Shown here: positions 6,551 to 13,210 of the stretch, piece by piece
Position numbering within the stretch: position 1 is the stretch's first letter
How the letters are laid out: every line of letters begins with the position of its first letter
Position numbers and translations under genes: made by a program
Assembly (NCBI GenBank): GCA_002731395.1
Contig: PCBQ01000067.1
Coordinates: 1 to 19,360, forward strand
Source of the DNA: Methanobacteriota archaeon
Lineage (GTDB): Archaea > Thermoplasmatota > Poseidoniia > Poseidoniales > Poseidoniaceae
Length of the DNA stretch: 19,360 nt
Direction: 5' to 3'
The notes under the pieces: generated by a model
Database searches by the model: none
The model's input: the letters and a program-made list of their open reading frames with translations, nothing else
Told to the model about the DNA's origin: nothing

Positions 6551-7351
6551 TTAGCCCTCGAGGTGGTGTGCTGCCTCTTCGGGAGTGGCCCCCTGATGTA
6601 CGATGGCGTGGATGGCCCGTACCATGTTCGCAGGGTGCGGGTGAGCGAAGATTTGACGCCCCATGCACACGCCGGCTGCTCCGGCTTTCATGGCTCCGCT
6701 GATCATGTGGAGGAGGACCATGTCGTCATCCGTGCGAGGTCCTCCTGCGAGAAGGACAGGAATTGGCGCGGCTGATGTCACGTGCCTAAACGCCTCCACA
6801 GAACCGCTCCACGCTGCTTTGGCGACGTTGCAACCTAATTCAAACGCAAGCCGAACGGCGTGGGCTTGCCCGTTGGTCGGATCCACCGACATCGGGCTAA
6901 GGTTCGGACCACGGGCATAGACCATTCCGAGGGCAGGCACTCCAAGCCGATGGGCATCGGCAGTGACGACTCCGAGGCGCTCAATCATACGCCCTTCACC
7001 TGGCGTGCCCATGTTGACTTGCGCACTGACGGCGTGTGCACCACGAGCGAGCACTTCCTCGACGCTGCCGACGCTGACCTTCTCCCCAGCATCAGGGCCA
7101 CCATGACGTGTGGACACCGAGAGGTGGGCCACAAGGCCGATGGAAGGGGCATTTCCGGTGCGCACAAGATGGCTGATGAGGCCCTTCTGAGCCACGATGG
7201 CGTCGGCTCCTCCCTCGCTCAGTGCAGCAACAAGGGCGTCGACGTCCTGCAGTCCCGGAACCGGCCAATCCGATGCACCATGGTCGATGGGGACCCAGAC
7301 ACCTCGACCGCCTGGCAACAGGGCGTCCAAACCGGGTCGGCCTCCGCTCAT
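6551..7351 (-). CDS. aroA': 2-amino-3,7-dideoxy-D-threo-hept-6-ulosonate (ADTH) synthase
   Basis: 266 residues; a class I aldolase of the FbaB/DhnA group. It performs the transaldol-type step that joins L-aspartate semialdehyde to a deoxyketohexose phosphate-derived unit, opening the archaeal route to aromatic amino acids. VPIDHGASDWP has the active-site aspartate D23, MVYARG holds Y145 and R147, and ELGCNVAKAAWSGS holds K178 as the Schiff-base lysine. The C-terminal half has LLAGGPRTDDDMVLLHM and the phosphate-binding GAAGVCMGRQIFAH. Simple fructose-bisphosphate aldolase is possible by family, but the adjacent 3-dehydroquinate synthase II settles the role. The ATG at 7351 has GAGGAG 8 bases upstream; the longer reading frame would cross into the divergent gene's promoter. 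It is the first gene of the aromatic operon. Confidence 0.92.
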   Translation of the reverse strand: MSGGRPGLDALLPGGRGVWVPIDHGASDWPVPGLQDVDALVAALSEGGADAIVAQKGLISHLVRTGNAPSIGLVAHLSVSTRHGGPDAGEKVSVGSVEEVLARGAHAVSAQVNMGTPGEGRMIERLGVVTADAHRLGVPALGMVYARGPNLSPMSVDPTNGQAHAVRLAFELGCNVAKAAWSGSVEAFRHVTSAAPIPVLLAGGPRTDDDMVLLHMISGAMKAGAAGVCMGRQIFAHPHPANMVRAIHAIVHQGATPEEAAHHLEG

Positions 7352-7448
7352 GTGGGCTTCTCCTCGCCTTTGGCCGTCAATCTTTGCTCGCCCTAAGGCG
7401 GGAGGGTTGGGCGATACGGTCAAGACCGACCTCGTTCTGCATGGCATC

Positions 7449-8708
7449 ATGGACCCGCTGAGCCTCGCTCTCACCGGCGCCCTTGGCGGCGCATTCGGGT
7501 TCGGCGTGCTCCGTTTGGTCCTCCGGCGCGATTCTCGGATTGACCTGCGTCAGGGCATGGTCGCTGAAGGTCTTGGTTCCCGAGTGGCCGGTGCCGACTT
7601 CACCACGCCACGAGCGGAATTTGACCGCCAACTCGCAAAAATTCAGAGTCAGCGTCGTCGCTTCGAGGCGGATGATGCGCGCCAGCGTGCGCGTAGTGCA
7701 GCACGCTTGCAGCGCGAAGAAGAAGCGCGCCGCAAGGAAGAAGACGCCCGCCGGAGGATGGAAGAAGCCGAAGCACGCAGGGCGGAAGAGGAACGCCTCA
7801 AGCGTGAAGCCGAAGAAGAAGCCCGTCTTCGCGCTGCTCGCGAGGAAGAAGAAGCGCGCTTGGCCGAGATGCGTGAAGCCGCTCGACAAGCGGAACTCGC
7901 AGAGATCGAAACTCAGCGCCAGGCGGAGGTCGAGGCCGCCCGTGCGCAGGCCGAAATGGAAGCACGTGCTGCTGCCGAACGCTCCGCGTCAGAGCTCCGT
8001 GCTCGACTTGAACGCGAAGGTGCTGCGACCAGCGACGTGCAAATCTCCCTGATGTGGAACAATTTCAACGACCTTGACCTCCACGTTGTGTGCCCTTCAG
8101 GGGAGCGCATCCACGGTGGGGCGAAGGAATCGCCATGTGGCGGTGTCCTCGACGTTGACGCGAACGTGAAGCCCGACACCCGTCGGCCCGTTGAAAACGT
8201 CGTCTGGCCCCAAGGCATCGCCCCGGGTGGTGTCTACCAAGTCTACGTGCACCACTACAAGAAGCACGCCAAGCGCCGCTCCCGCGACCCGACCCGCTTT
8301 TCGGTCATCATCAACGCCGGCGACGACGTCCGCGAGTACACCGGCGAATTGAGTGCAGGTGACCCGATCAAGAAGGTCTGCGAGTTCACCGTTGACCCAC
8401 CCGAGGTTCGCGCCGCACGCCGTGCCGAATTGCAGGCTCAACTTGCAGCCGCTGACGAGGCTTTGGCCACGGGCAACTTCGCTGCTCCTGAGCCCGAAGA
8501 AGAAGAGGATGAAGAAGAGGCTCTCATTGACCTTCCACCCGCGCCAGACTTGGATGAGATGGCGGCCGCTGAAGAAGTAGAGGAACCAGAGCCTGAGCCC
8601 GAGCCCGAACCGGCTCCCGCACCAGCGCCTCGTCGGAGCATGGCAGACCGCTACGGTCCTGCTGGCGGTGGCGACGACACGCCGGCCAACATCGACCGGA
8701 AATTCTGA
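7449..8708 (+). CDS. Membrane-anchored coiled-coil protein with YfaP/DUF2135-like domain
   Basis: 419 residues from the ATG at 7449. Residues 4-24 form one membrane segment rich in glycine, followed by RRDSR. Residues about 56-190 are a long, uninterrupted charged coiled coil built from Glu, Ala and Arg (EEARRKEEDARRR and similar). Residues about 196-315 form a globular domain with VQISLMWNNFNDLDLHVVCP, GGVLDVDANV, ENVVWPQGIAPGGVYQVYVH and FSVIINAGDD, which matches the strand pattern of the YfaP/DUF2135 family; the biochemical role of that family is not established. The tail is acidic, with EEEEDEEE, then alternating Glu-Pro and Ala-Pro repeats (379-393), ending in a glycine-rich peptide. The gene is divergent from the aromatic operon and leads the cluster up to 11097. 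A scaffold or envelope role is inferred from architecture only. Confidence 0.85.
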   Translation: MDPLSLALTGALGGAFGFGVLRLVLRRDSRIDLRQGMVAEGLGSRVAGADFTTPRAEFDRQLAKIQSQRRRFEADDARQRARSAARLQREEEARRKEEDARRRMEEAEARRAEEERLKREAEEEARLRAAREEEEARLAEMREAARQAELAEIETQRQAEVEAARAQAEMEARAAAERSASELRARLEREGAATSDVQISLMWNNFNDLDLHVVCPSGERIHGGAKESPCGGVLDVDANVKPDTRRPVENVVWPQGIAPGGVYQVYVHHYKKHAKRRSRDPTRFSVIINAGDDVREYTGELSAGDPIKKVCEFTVDPPEVRAARRAELQAQLAAADEALATGNFAAPEPEEEEDEEEALIDLPPAPDLDEMAAAEEVEEPEPEPEPEPAPAPAPRRSMADRYGPAGGGDDTPANIDRKF

Positions 8709-8791
8709 GCCACGTTGAGGGCTCTTTCCTCATGGATTGAGCGAACGCCTAAATGCAGGCGACAGGAGGAGCCTTCAAGGCCTAGGCCCGA

Positions 8792-8797
8792 AGGTGA
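8792..8797 (+). promoter_or_regulatory. Shine-Dalgarno site of the 71-residue membrane protein
   Basis: AGGTGA lies 5 bases before the ATG at 8803 and decides that start over an in-frame TTG at 8737. Just upstream is a perfect 10-base palindrome, GGCCTAGGCC (8779-8788), of unknown meaning. Confidence 0.55.
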
Positions 8798-8802
8798 GCA
8801 TC

Positions 8803-9018
8803 ATGAAGACCTTCCCACTGGTGATGTTCGCGATGGGCCTTGCTTTCTTTGTCCTCGGATTTGGCTTTGGTGAAGGCGGCGCCTTCGACCTTGTTCAGAT
8901 TCTTCTCGGCCTGCTCCAAACGCTCATTGCCGCCATGGTGATGGGTTGGATTCCAATGCCTGGCGGCTCCTCGTCCGGCGATGACGGGGAAGACCCCGAT
9001 ACGATGAACAAGCACTGA
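8803..9018 (+). CDS. Small two-helix membrane protein
   Basis: 71 residues, not recognised. Two hydrophobic stretches, about residues 4-22 (PLVMFAMGLAFFVLGFGFG) and 28-50 (FDLVQILLGLLQTLIAAMV and on), form a likely helical hairpin joined by the short GEGGA turn. They are followed by a soluble, glycine-, serine- and acid-rich tail (GGSSSGDDGEDPDTMNKH) that probably faces the same side as the N-terminus. The start is supported by a Shine-Dalgarno motif at 8792. The gene ends 3 bases before the 691-residue protein begins, so the two are almost surely translated from one mRNA, probably together with the coiled-coil protein 94 bases upstream. A membrane adaptor for the large downstream protein is possible but unproven. 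Confidence 0.75.
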   Translation: MKTFPLVMFAMGLAFFVLGFGFGEGGAFDLVQILLGLLQTLIAAMVMGWIPMPGGSSSGDDGEDPDTMNKH

Positions 9019-9021
9019 GGG

Positions 9022-11097
9022 ATGACCATGTGGGAACACCGAACGATTTCTGACGCTCACCTCCAAGAGCACCGCCGCGTCCAGCCCATGGAGTCTTATG
9101 TGGACCTGACCCAGAAGATTACCCGCACCATGGAAGTGGCTGAAGGGCACGTCTTCGATCACGAAGACTTCCTCCGATATGTGCCCCAAGAGGGGCCTTG
9201 GATGCCACAAATGGACTCTGACATGACCCGTGCTGACCCACGCACCCGCTACATCGGGAAAGGCAAGGCGACCTTGGTCAACACCAACATCATCCTCGGG
9301 TCCAGCTGGATTGAAGCCGAGCGTTTCCGCTACGAGCGTGACCTCAAGAGCACCTCGGACTGGATGAAGCAGAAGACCATCATGAACGCGAACATGTGGA
9401 CGCCTAGCACGGTCGCGACCACGCAGACCTTCGTCTTCTGTTCCACCGGCGACGAAGCCCGTATGGGTTCCGCGTACAGCGTTCGAGGCCCTCAGGACTT
9501 CGATCTGCCCAGCGACGACCACATGTTCTTCCAGCCGACCAAGGACGGTTGGCCTGAGTGGGACCCCGTGCTTTGGGGCCTCGGTCACCGCGGCGTTGTG
9601 CCCGGTTCCGACCCCGCTGAGCGCGTGTTTTACCCCTCGCTCATGCACCGCAACGTGACCTACAACAACCGCTTGGGTTGGGTGCGTTACTCTCCCGCCG
9701 GTTTCGGGAAGGACGCCAACGGCTACATCCTCACCCGACCGTTCGACTGGATTTGGCCTGCGGTCAACGGCAGCCGCGACACGCCGTCGTCGTTCAACCT
9801 CCTCGTGAACATGCCCGACCGCCGCGAATCGTTCGGCGAAGAAGGCATCACCGACATCTTCCTGACTTCGGGCAAGACCTCGCTCTACTCGCTGATGGGC
9901 ATGATGTCCTCCCCCATGGTCCGCCAGATGTTTGGTTCAGGTACCGACCTGGTACCCTTGGAAATGCACATGGTCGAGCCCGGCCTTGACGAGTGGATCC
10001 AGCGCGCCAGCGACGAGGACCGTTACGGTCGCATCTTCGAATATTGTGCAACGCTCGGTTACCTCTTGACCGACCCCGCCATCGGCAGCCTCGGCGAAGG
10101 AAACCAGCGCCGCCGCCTCATCATCTACCCGCAAGACCAGTCCAACCTGTTGGCCTGCGTCAGCGCCAGCCAAGTGGCCGACCACGCGGTCAAGGTCAAT
10201 TACGGCTCCACGGTGTTCACCAAGCTCGACCAGGCGGACTTCGAGAACCGCATGTCGCGCCGCATCAGCGCCTACGCCGACGAGATCACCCCAAGCGCCA
10301 CCGCCCGTGGCATGCGCTGGGTCTCCAAGGCCACCTTCAACGCCGGCGACGGTCAAGGCATCAAGGTCCAGACCGGTCCAGTGGTGCACTCGCTGTTGGC
10401 CGTGCGCGGGTACGAACTGCTCAGCCTGAAGGAGTACCAAGACACCTTCAACGAGGTCAGCGAAGCCCCACGCCGCCTCATGACCCGGATCATCCAGTCC
10501 GTGACCATGAACGCGATGAAGACGGTCTTCCCGCTCGAGACGGTGCAGTCCAAGGCCGCAGAAGGTTCCGCGCCTTACGCTGGCCTCTTCTCTGTTGAAG
10601 GCCGCGAGCAGCCGCTCGTGTACTACACGGACATCCGATTCCTCGTGCCCAACAGCATCGACCAGATGCGCATGCTCACCGGGCAGCGCGGCGCCGACCG
10701 CTCACGCATGCGTGAAGCCTTCACCGAGTTGACCGGTGCTGACCCCGTCACGGGCCTCTCCATCCTCGACCTGTGCCTGCCCTTCGCCGGCGACATGGGC
10801 GAGGGCACCTGGCAAACTGGGACCGGCATCCGCATGGACGAGGTCATCGTTGAGGTCACCTGCGCGGTCAACCCCGCAGCGGTCTGGAAGCACCTGCTCG
10901 ACTGCACCGCCGACCAGACCTTCACCACCGTCAAGGGCAACAAGGGCACCGCCGCCAACGTGTGGGGCGACGTCCTGATGCAGAACGAGCAGCTCCATGA
11001 CCGTTTCAAGAAGGACGGATTGGACCATTGGCTCCGCTTGCTGAAGATGATTTACCACTACGCGGACCATCATTCGCGCAAAAAGAACGGCCTCTGA
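9022..11097 (+). CDS. Large soluble protein of unknown function
   Basis: 691 residues; I do not recognise a family. There is no signal peptide and no clear membrane segment, so it should be cytoplasmic. The composition is balanced, rich in aromatic residues, Met and Asp, with few low-complexity regions, as expected of one or more folded domains. Notable segments include GWVRYSPAGFGKDANGY and RPFDWIWPAVNGS (about 225-255), a Met-rich helix (SLMGMMSSPMVRQMFG, about 293-308), and near the C-terminus WKHLLDCTADQTFTTVKGNK and a basic HHSRKKNGL end. The codon choice looks typical of the neighbourhood and G/C ending, suggesting a well-expressed resident gene. The start may be the ATG at 9022 or the ATG at 9028, which has GAGG 7 bases upstream. 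It is tightly coupled to the small membrane protein gene before it. Confidence 0.85.
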   Translation: MTMWEHRTISDAHLQEHRRVQPMESYVDLTQKITRTMEVAEGHVFDHEDFLRYVPQEGPWMPQMDSDMTRADPRTRYIGKGKATLVNTNIILGSSWIEAERFRYERDLKSTSDWMKQKTIMNANMWTPSTVATTQTFVFCSTGDEARMGSAYSVRGPQDFDLPSDDHMFFQPTKDGWPEWDPVLWGLGHRGVVPGSDPAERVFYPSLMHRNVTYNNRLGWVRYSPAGFGKDANGYILTRPFDWIWPAVNGSRDTPSSFNLLVNMPDRRESFGEEGITDIFLTSGKTSLYSLMGMMSSPMVRQMFGSGTDLVPLEMHMVEPGLDEWIQRASDEDRYGRIFEYCATLGYLLTDPAIGSLGEGNQRRRLIIYPQDQSNLLACVSASQVADHAVKVNYGSTVFTKLDQADFENRMSRRISAYADEITPSATARGMRWVSKATFNAGDGQGIKVQTGPVVHSLLAVRGYELLSLKEYQDTFNEVSEAPRRLMTRIIQSVTMNAMKTVFPLETVQSKAAEGSAPYAGLFSVEGREQPLVYYTDIRFLVPNSIDQMRMLTGQRGADRSRMREAFTELTGADPVTGLSILDLCLPFAGDMGEGTWQTGTGIRMDEVIVEVTCAVNPAAVWKHLLDCTADQTFTTVKGNKGTAANVWGDVLMQNEQLHDRFKKDGLDHWLRLLKMIYHYADHHSRKKNGL

Positions 11098-11176
11098 TTC
11101 GAGACGATTCGCTGCCCGCGGTGCATCGCTGGACGCAGAGCCATCAGTTCAAGGACCGAACGCGTAAGCATAAAAC

Positions 11177-11872
11177 ATGGATTTCGCCTTCGGCGAGCCC
11201 CAGACCGCCGGCGAATTTCTGCTCGTCGCGGTCCTTGAGGTCCTCCTGCTTTCGTTCGGTATCCTGCTAGCCCTGCGGATCAACAACTGGAATGAGGCCA
11301 GAAAGGAGTCAAAACAAACCGATGAATTGCTAGGCCTGCTCATTCAGGACCTTCGCGAGAACCTTGACGAAATCGTCACGGACATTGGCATCGGAGAGGG
11401 CTTCATTGGCATGTGTGAGACGATCATCCAGCACAAAGATGCCATCGATCAGGTCGAGGACGAAGACATCGACAACCTGCTGGGTTACTTGGCCGCAGAC
11501 CACTTCTTCTTCGCCCAATCTCCTGCATTTACACGTCTTGAAGCGTCAAACATTTGGGAGAAGCTCACTGAGGAATTGAACTCGAAAATTCACCACATCT
11601 ACTACGGCAGGATCGGTATCATTCAGCAGCGTTTCGCCAAGCATGTTGAGTACGCAACGCATTGCAAACTCACGTACCTGATGCCAAACGGCTTTTTCGA
11701 TGCGGAATTGGATCATGATCAGAAGAGGAGCATCATCACGGCAACCTTGGATGATTTCCTTCACCACACGCATCTGCTCAACCACTCATGCGCCCGGATG
11801 GTCGCGTTTTGGGAAAGCACCACGGAACTCATCGATGACCTGATCGTCGAGCTTGAGGAACTCAAAGGATAG
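11177..11872 (+). CDS. DUF6090-like single-span membrane protein
   Basis: 231 residues. A short polar N-terminus leads into one membrane span (about 14-36), EFLLVAVLEVLLLSFGILLAL, followed directly by RINNWNEARKE. This helix ending in INNWNE is the hallmark of DUF6090-type proteins, frequent in Bacteroidota and of unknown function. The rest (about 40-231) is predicted helical and soluble, with ELLGLLIQDLRENLDEI, a region rich in His, Tyr and Phe, and an acidic C-terminal helix. Its base composition and codon use are visibly more A/T-rich than the genes around it, which together with the family distribution suggests transfer from bacteria. It stands alone: 79 bases after the large unknown protein and convergent with purP. 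No Shine-Dalgarno motif or clear TATA box precedes the ATG. Confidence 0.75.
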   Translation: MDFAFGEPQTAGEFLLVAVLEVLLLSFGILLALRINNWNEARKESKQTDELLGLLIQDLRENLDEIVTDIGIGEGFIGMCETIIQHKDAIDQVEDEDIDNLLGYLAADHFFFAQSPAFTRLEASNIWEKLTEELNSKIHHIYYGRIGIIQQRFAKHVEYATHCKLTYLMPNGFFDAELDHDQKRSIITATLDDFLHHTHLLNHSCARMVAFWESTTELIDDLIVELEELKG

Positions 11873-11934
11873 CCTCTGGTTTTGCCGAACATTCTCGCGT
11901 TCTTTAGACGTCAGAGCCAATGGCCTTTCCTGAG

Positions 11935-11974
11935 GTAGAGCAGCGACCTCAATCAAGTCGCTCTACGGAAAAAC
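11935..11974. terminator. Hairpin and T-tract between DUF6090-like gene and purP
   Basis: GTAGAG and CTCTAC, plus inner CGAC and GTCG, form a 10-pair stem (11935-11966) with a 3-base bulge on the left arm and a 9-base loop. On the minus strand, five T residues precede the hairpin soon after the purP stop. This is a plausible end point for the convergent transcripts. The remaining part of the 118-base gap shows nothing else. Confidence 0.4.
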
Positions 11975-11990
11975 GGCTTGTGCTTGGACA

Positions 11991-13103
11991 TTAGGAGAGG
12001 ATGTCCATCAGGCGGTCGGCTTCAGCGGCGAGTCGAATCGAGCGCGCAATGCGGCGGCCGGTCGACATGAAGGGCTCGTTGATGTCCGAGTAGGGTGAGC
12101 CGCCGACGAAGGGGTTGGAGCCTGCGACGATGCGCGCGGAGATTTCGAAGACTTTGAACTCGAGTTGGTCGGTGACGATGGTTTCCAAGCAGAACGGGCC
12201 GATCATGCCGCGCGCGCCCTCCTCGAGTTCGAAGGAGGAGGCCACGGTGCCTTCGGCCATCAGGAAGGCCTTGGGGAGCAGGGATTCGCGGATGACGACG
12301 GGCTGGTTGCCCGTCACGACAAAGGAGGGCTCGAGCGACATCTCGCGCAGGTCACGCAGGGAACCGAGCTTGTAGAATTCGTCGACGTTGGATTCGTCCC
12401 GTCGGTCCATCGAGAGCAACTCGAGTCGGCCGAGGTTTTGCCCCTCATGGCTGCCCGTGCCCCGCACTTGGAAGCCGTCCGTCGCGGTGGGGTCGAAGAA
12501 GAAGTGGAGGTAGTAGCGGCAACCGAGCACGTACTCTTGGATGGTGAACTCCTCCTCGATGTCCACGTTGCGGCGGAAGTCACGGTAGTCACGGGCGATG
12601 AAATAGCCACGGCCGCCTTTGGCGCCGGCGTACTTGACGATGACAGGCCCATCGATGTCTTTCGGGTCCTGCACCACGCGAGGCATGTTGCAGCCGCCCT
12701 GCTCAAGCCATTGACGCTGGAGTTCGCGGCTCGATTCCCAATGGAGGATGCCGCGGTTTCCGAAGGTCGGGGTTTGCAGCTCGCGGAAGTTGTCCGAACC
12801 GAGGTACTCGACCAAGGACCCGTGGGGGATGAGGATGACGTTTCGCTCACGCATCCATTCCGCGTGATCCATCAACTCATGGTAGTGATCGAGCATCAGC
12901 CACTCATCGGGTTCGGCGCCAGGGAACGCGGCGTAAAAGCGACGACGTTCTTCACCTACGGCAATGCCGAGGGTCCGGAAGCCTTCCATCCGGGCGCCGT
13001 GAAGGATTTGTAGCGAGGAGTGGGAGGCCACCACGCCAATCGTGATGGAGGCTGGGTCGTAATCCGCCAGCCAGCCCGCGAGTGTCGACCCATCCACGCC
13101 CAT
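11991..13103 (-). CDS. purP: FAICAR synthetase (5-formaminoimidazole-4-carboxamide ribonucleotide synthetase)
   Basis: 370 residues from the ATG at 13103. It makes FAICAR from AICAR, formate and ATP in purine biosynthesis, the archaeal replacement for the folate-dependent PurH transformylase. The N-terminal domain has GVVASHSSLQILHGARMEGF at 23-42, then PHGSLVEYLG at 93-102 and FGNRGILHWES at 114-124. The ATP-grasp part contains VIVKYAGAKGGRGYFIA at 154-170 and the metal- and ATP-site segment VFEISARIVAGSNPFVGG at 318-335, followed by PYSDIN. Length and motif order match PurP. The start is chosen because a TATA box sits about 25 bases upstream, which implies a leaderless mRNA; a longer frame to 13229 would cross the promoter and the neighbour's start. 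It is transcribed alone, divergently from tryptophan dioxygenase. Confidence 0.95.
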   Translation of the reverse strand: MGVDGSTLAGWLADYDPASITIGVVASHSSLQILHGARMEGFRTLGIAVGEERRRFYAAFPGAEPDEWLMLDHYHELMDHAEWMRERNVILIPHGSLVEYLGSDNFRELQTPTFGNRGILHWESSRELQRQWLEQGGCNMPRVVQDPKDIDGPVIVKYAGAKGGRGYFIARDYRDFRRNVDIEEEFTIQEYVLGCRYYLHFFFDPTATDGFQVRGTGSHEGQNLGRLELLSMDRRDESNVDEFYKLGSLRDLREMSLEPSFVVTGNQPVVIRESLLPKAFLMAEGTVASSFELEEGARGMIGPFCLETIVTDQLEFKVFEISARIVAGSNPFVGGSPYSDINEPFMSTGRRIARSIRLAAEADRLMDILS

Positions 13104-13124
13104 ATCGACCGGTTCCGTATGCGC

Positions 13125-13132
13125 TCTATATC
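13125..13132 (-). promoter_or_regulatory. TATA box of purP
   Basis: On the minus strand the sequence reads GGATATAG, centred about 25 bases before the ATG at 13103. The spacing places the transcription start at or next to the start codon, and no Shine-Dalgarno motif is present. Confidence 0.65.
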
Positions 13133-13136
13133 CATT

Positions 13137-13158
13137 GCCGTGCTGTTCGCAGCACGGC
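13137..13158. repeat. Perfect 9-bp inverted repeat with TTCG loop in the purP/kynA promoter region
   Basis: The arms GCCGTGCTG and CAGCACGGC enclose TTCG with no mismatch. The repeat begins 4 bases beyond the purP TATA box, where the BRE and upstream activator region would lie, and ends 52 bases before the ATG of tryptophan 2,3-dioxygenase. It could be an operator for a dimeric regulator acting on both genes, or a UUCG-capped hairpin in a leader RNA of the dioxygenase gene. Confidence 0.6.
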
Positions 13159-13210
13159 GCTGCACTTCGTCGCCGGTGGCTTTTCAGGCCGTCGCGCCCG
13201 TCACCCGAGC

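Noticed and set aside
6549..6668. 40-residue N-terminal extension of 3-dehydroquinate synthase II
   Set aside because: It overlaps the conserved end of ADTH synthase and is arginine- and proline-rich; the ATG at 6548 starts at the family's usual first strand.
8587..8632. Short tandem repeats that might suggest a CRISPR or minisatellite
   Set aside because: They are Glu-Pro and Ala-Pro codon repeats in the tail of the coiled-coil protein; there are no spacers and the frame is kept.
8779..8788. Perfect palindrome GGCCTAGGCC as a regulatory site
   Set aside because: It lies inside a probable operon just before a Shine-Dalgarno site, and 10-base palindromes of this composition are expected by chance in GC-rich DNA.
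8782..9648. Leftward open frame of 288 codons across the small membrane protein and the start of the 691-residue protein
   Set aside because: It covers two well-supported forward genes with Shine-Dalgarno motifs, and its product is His/Val/Gly-rich without motifs.
12165..13013. Rightward open frame of 282 codons opposite purP
   Set aside because: purP is unmistakable on the other strand. The rightward product shows no recognisable domain and reflects GC-rich codon structure.
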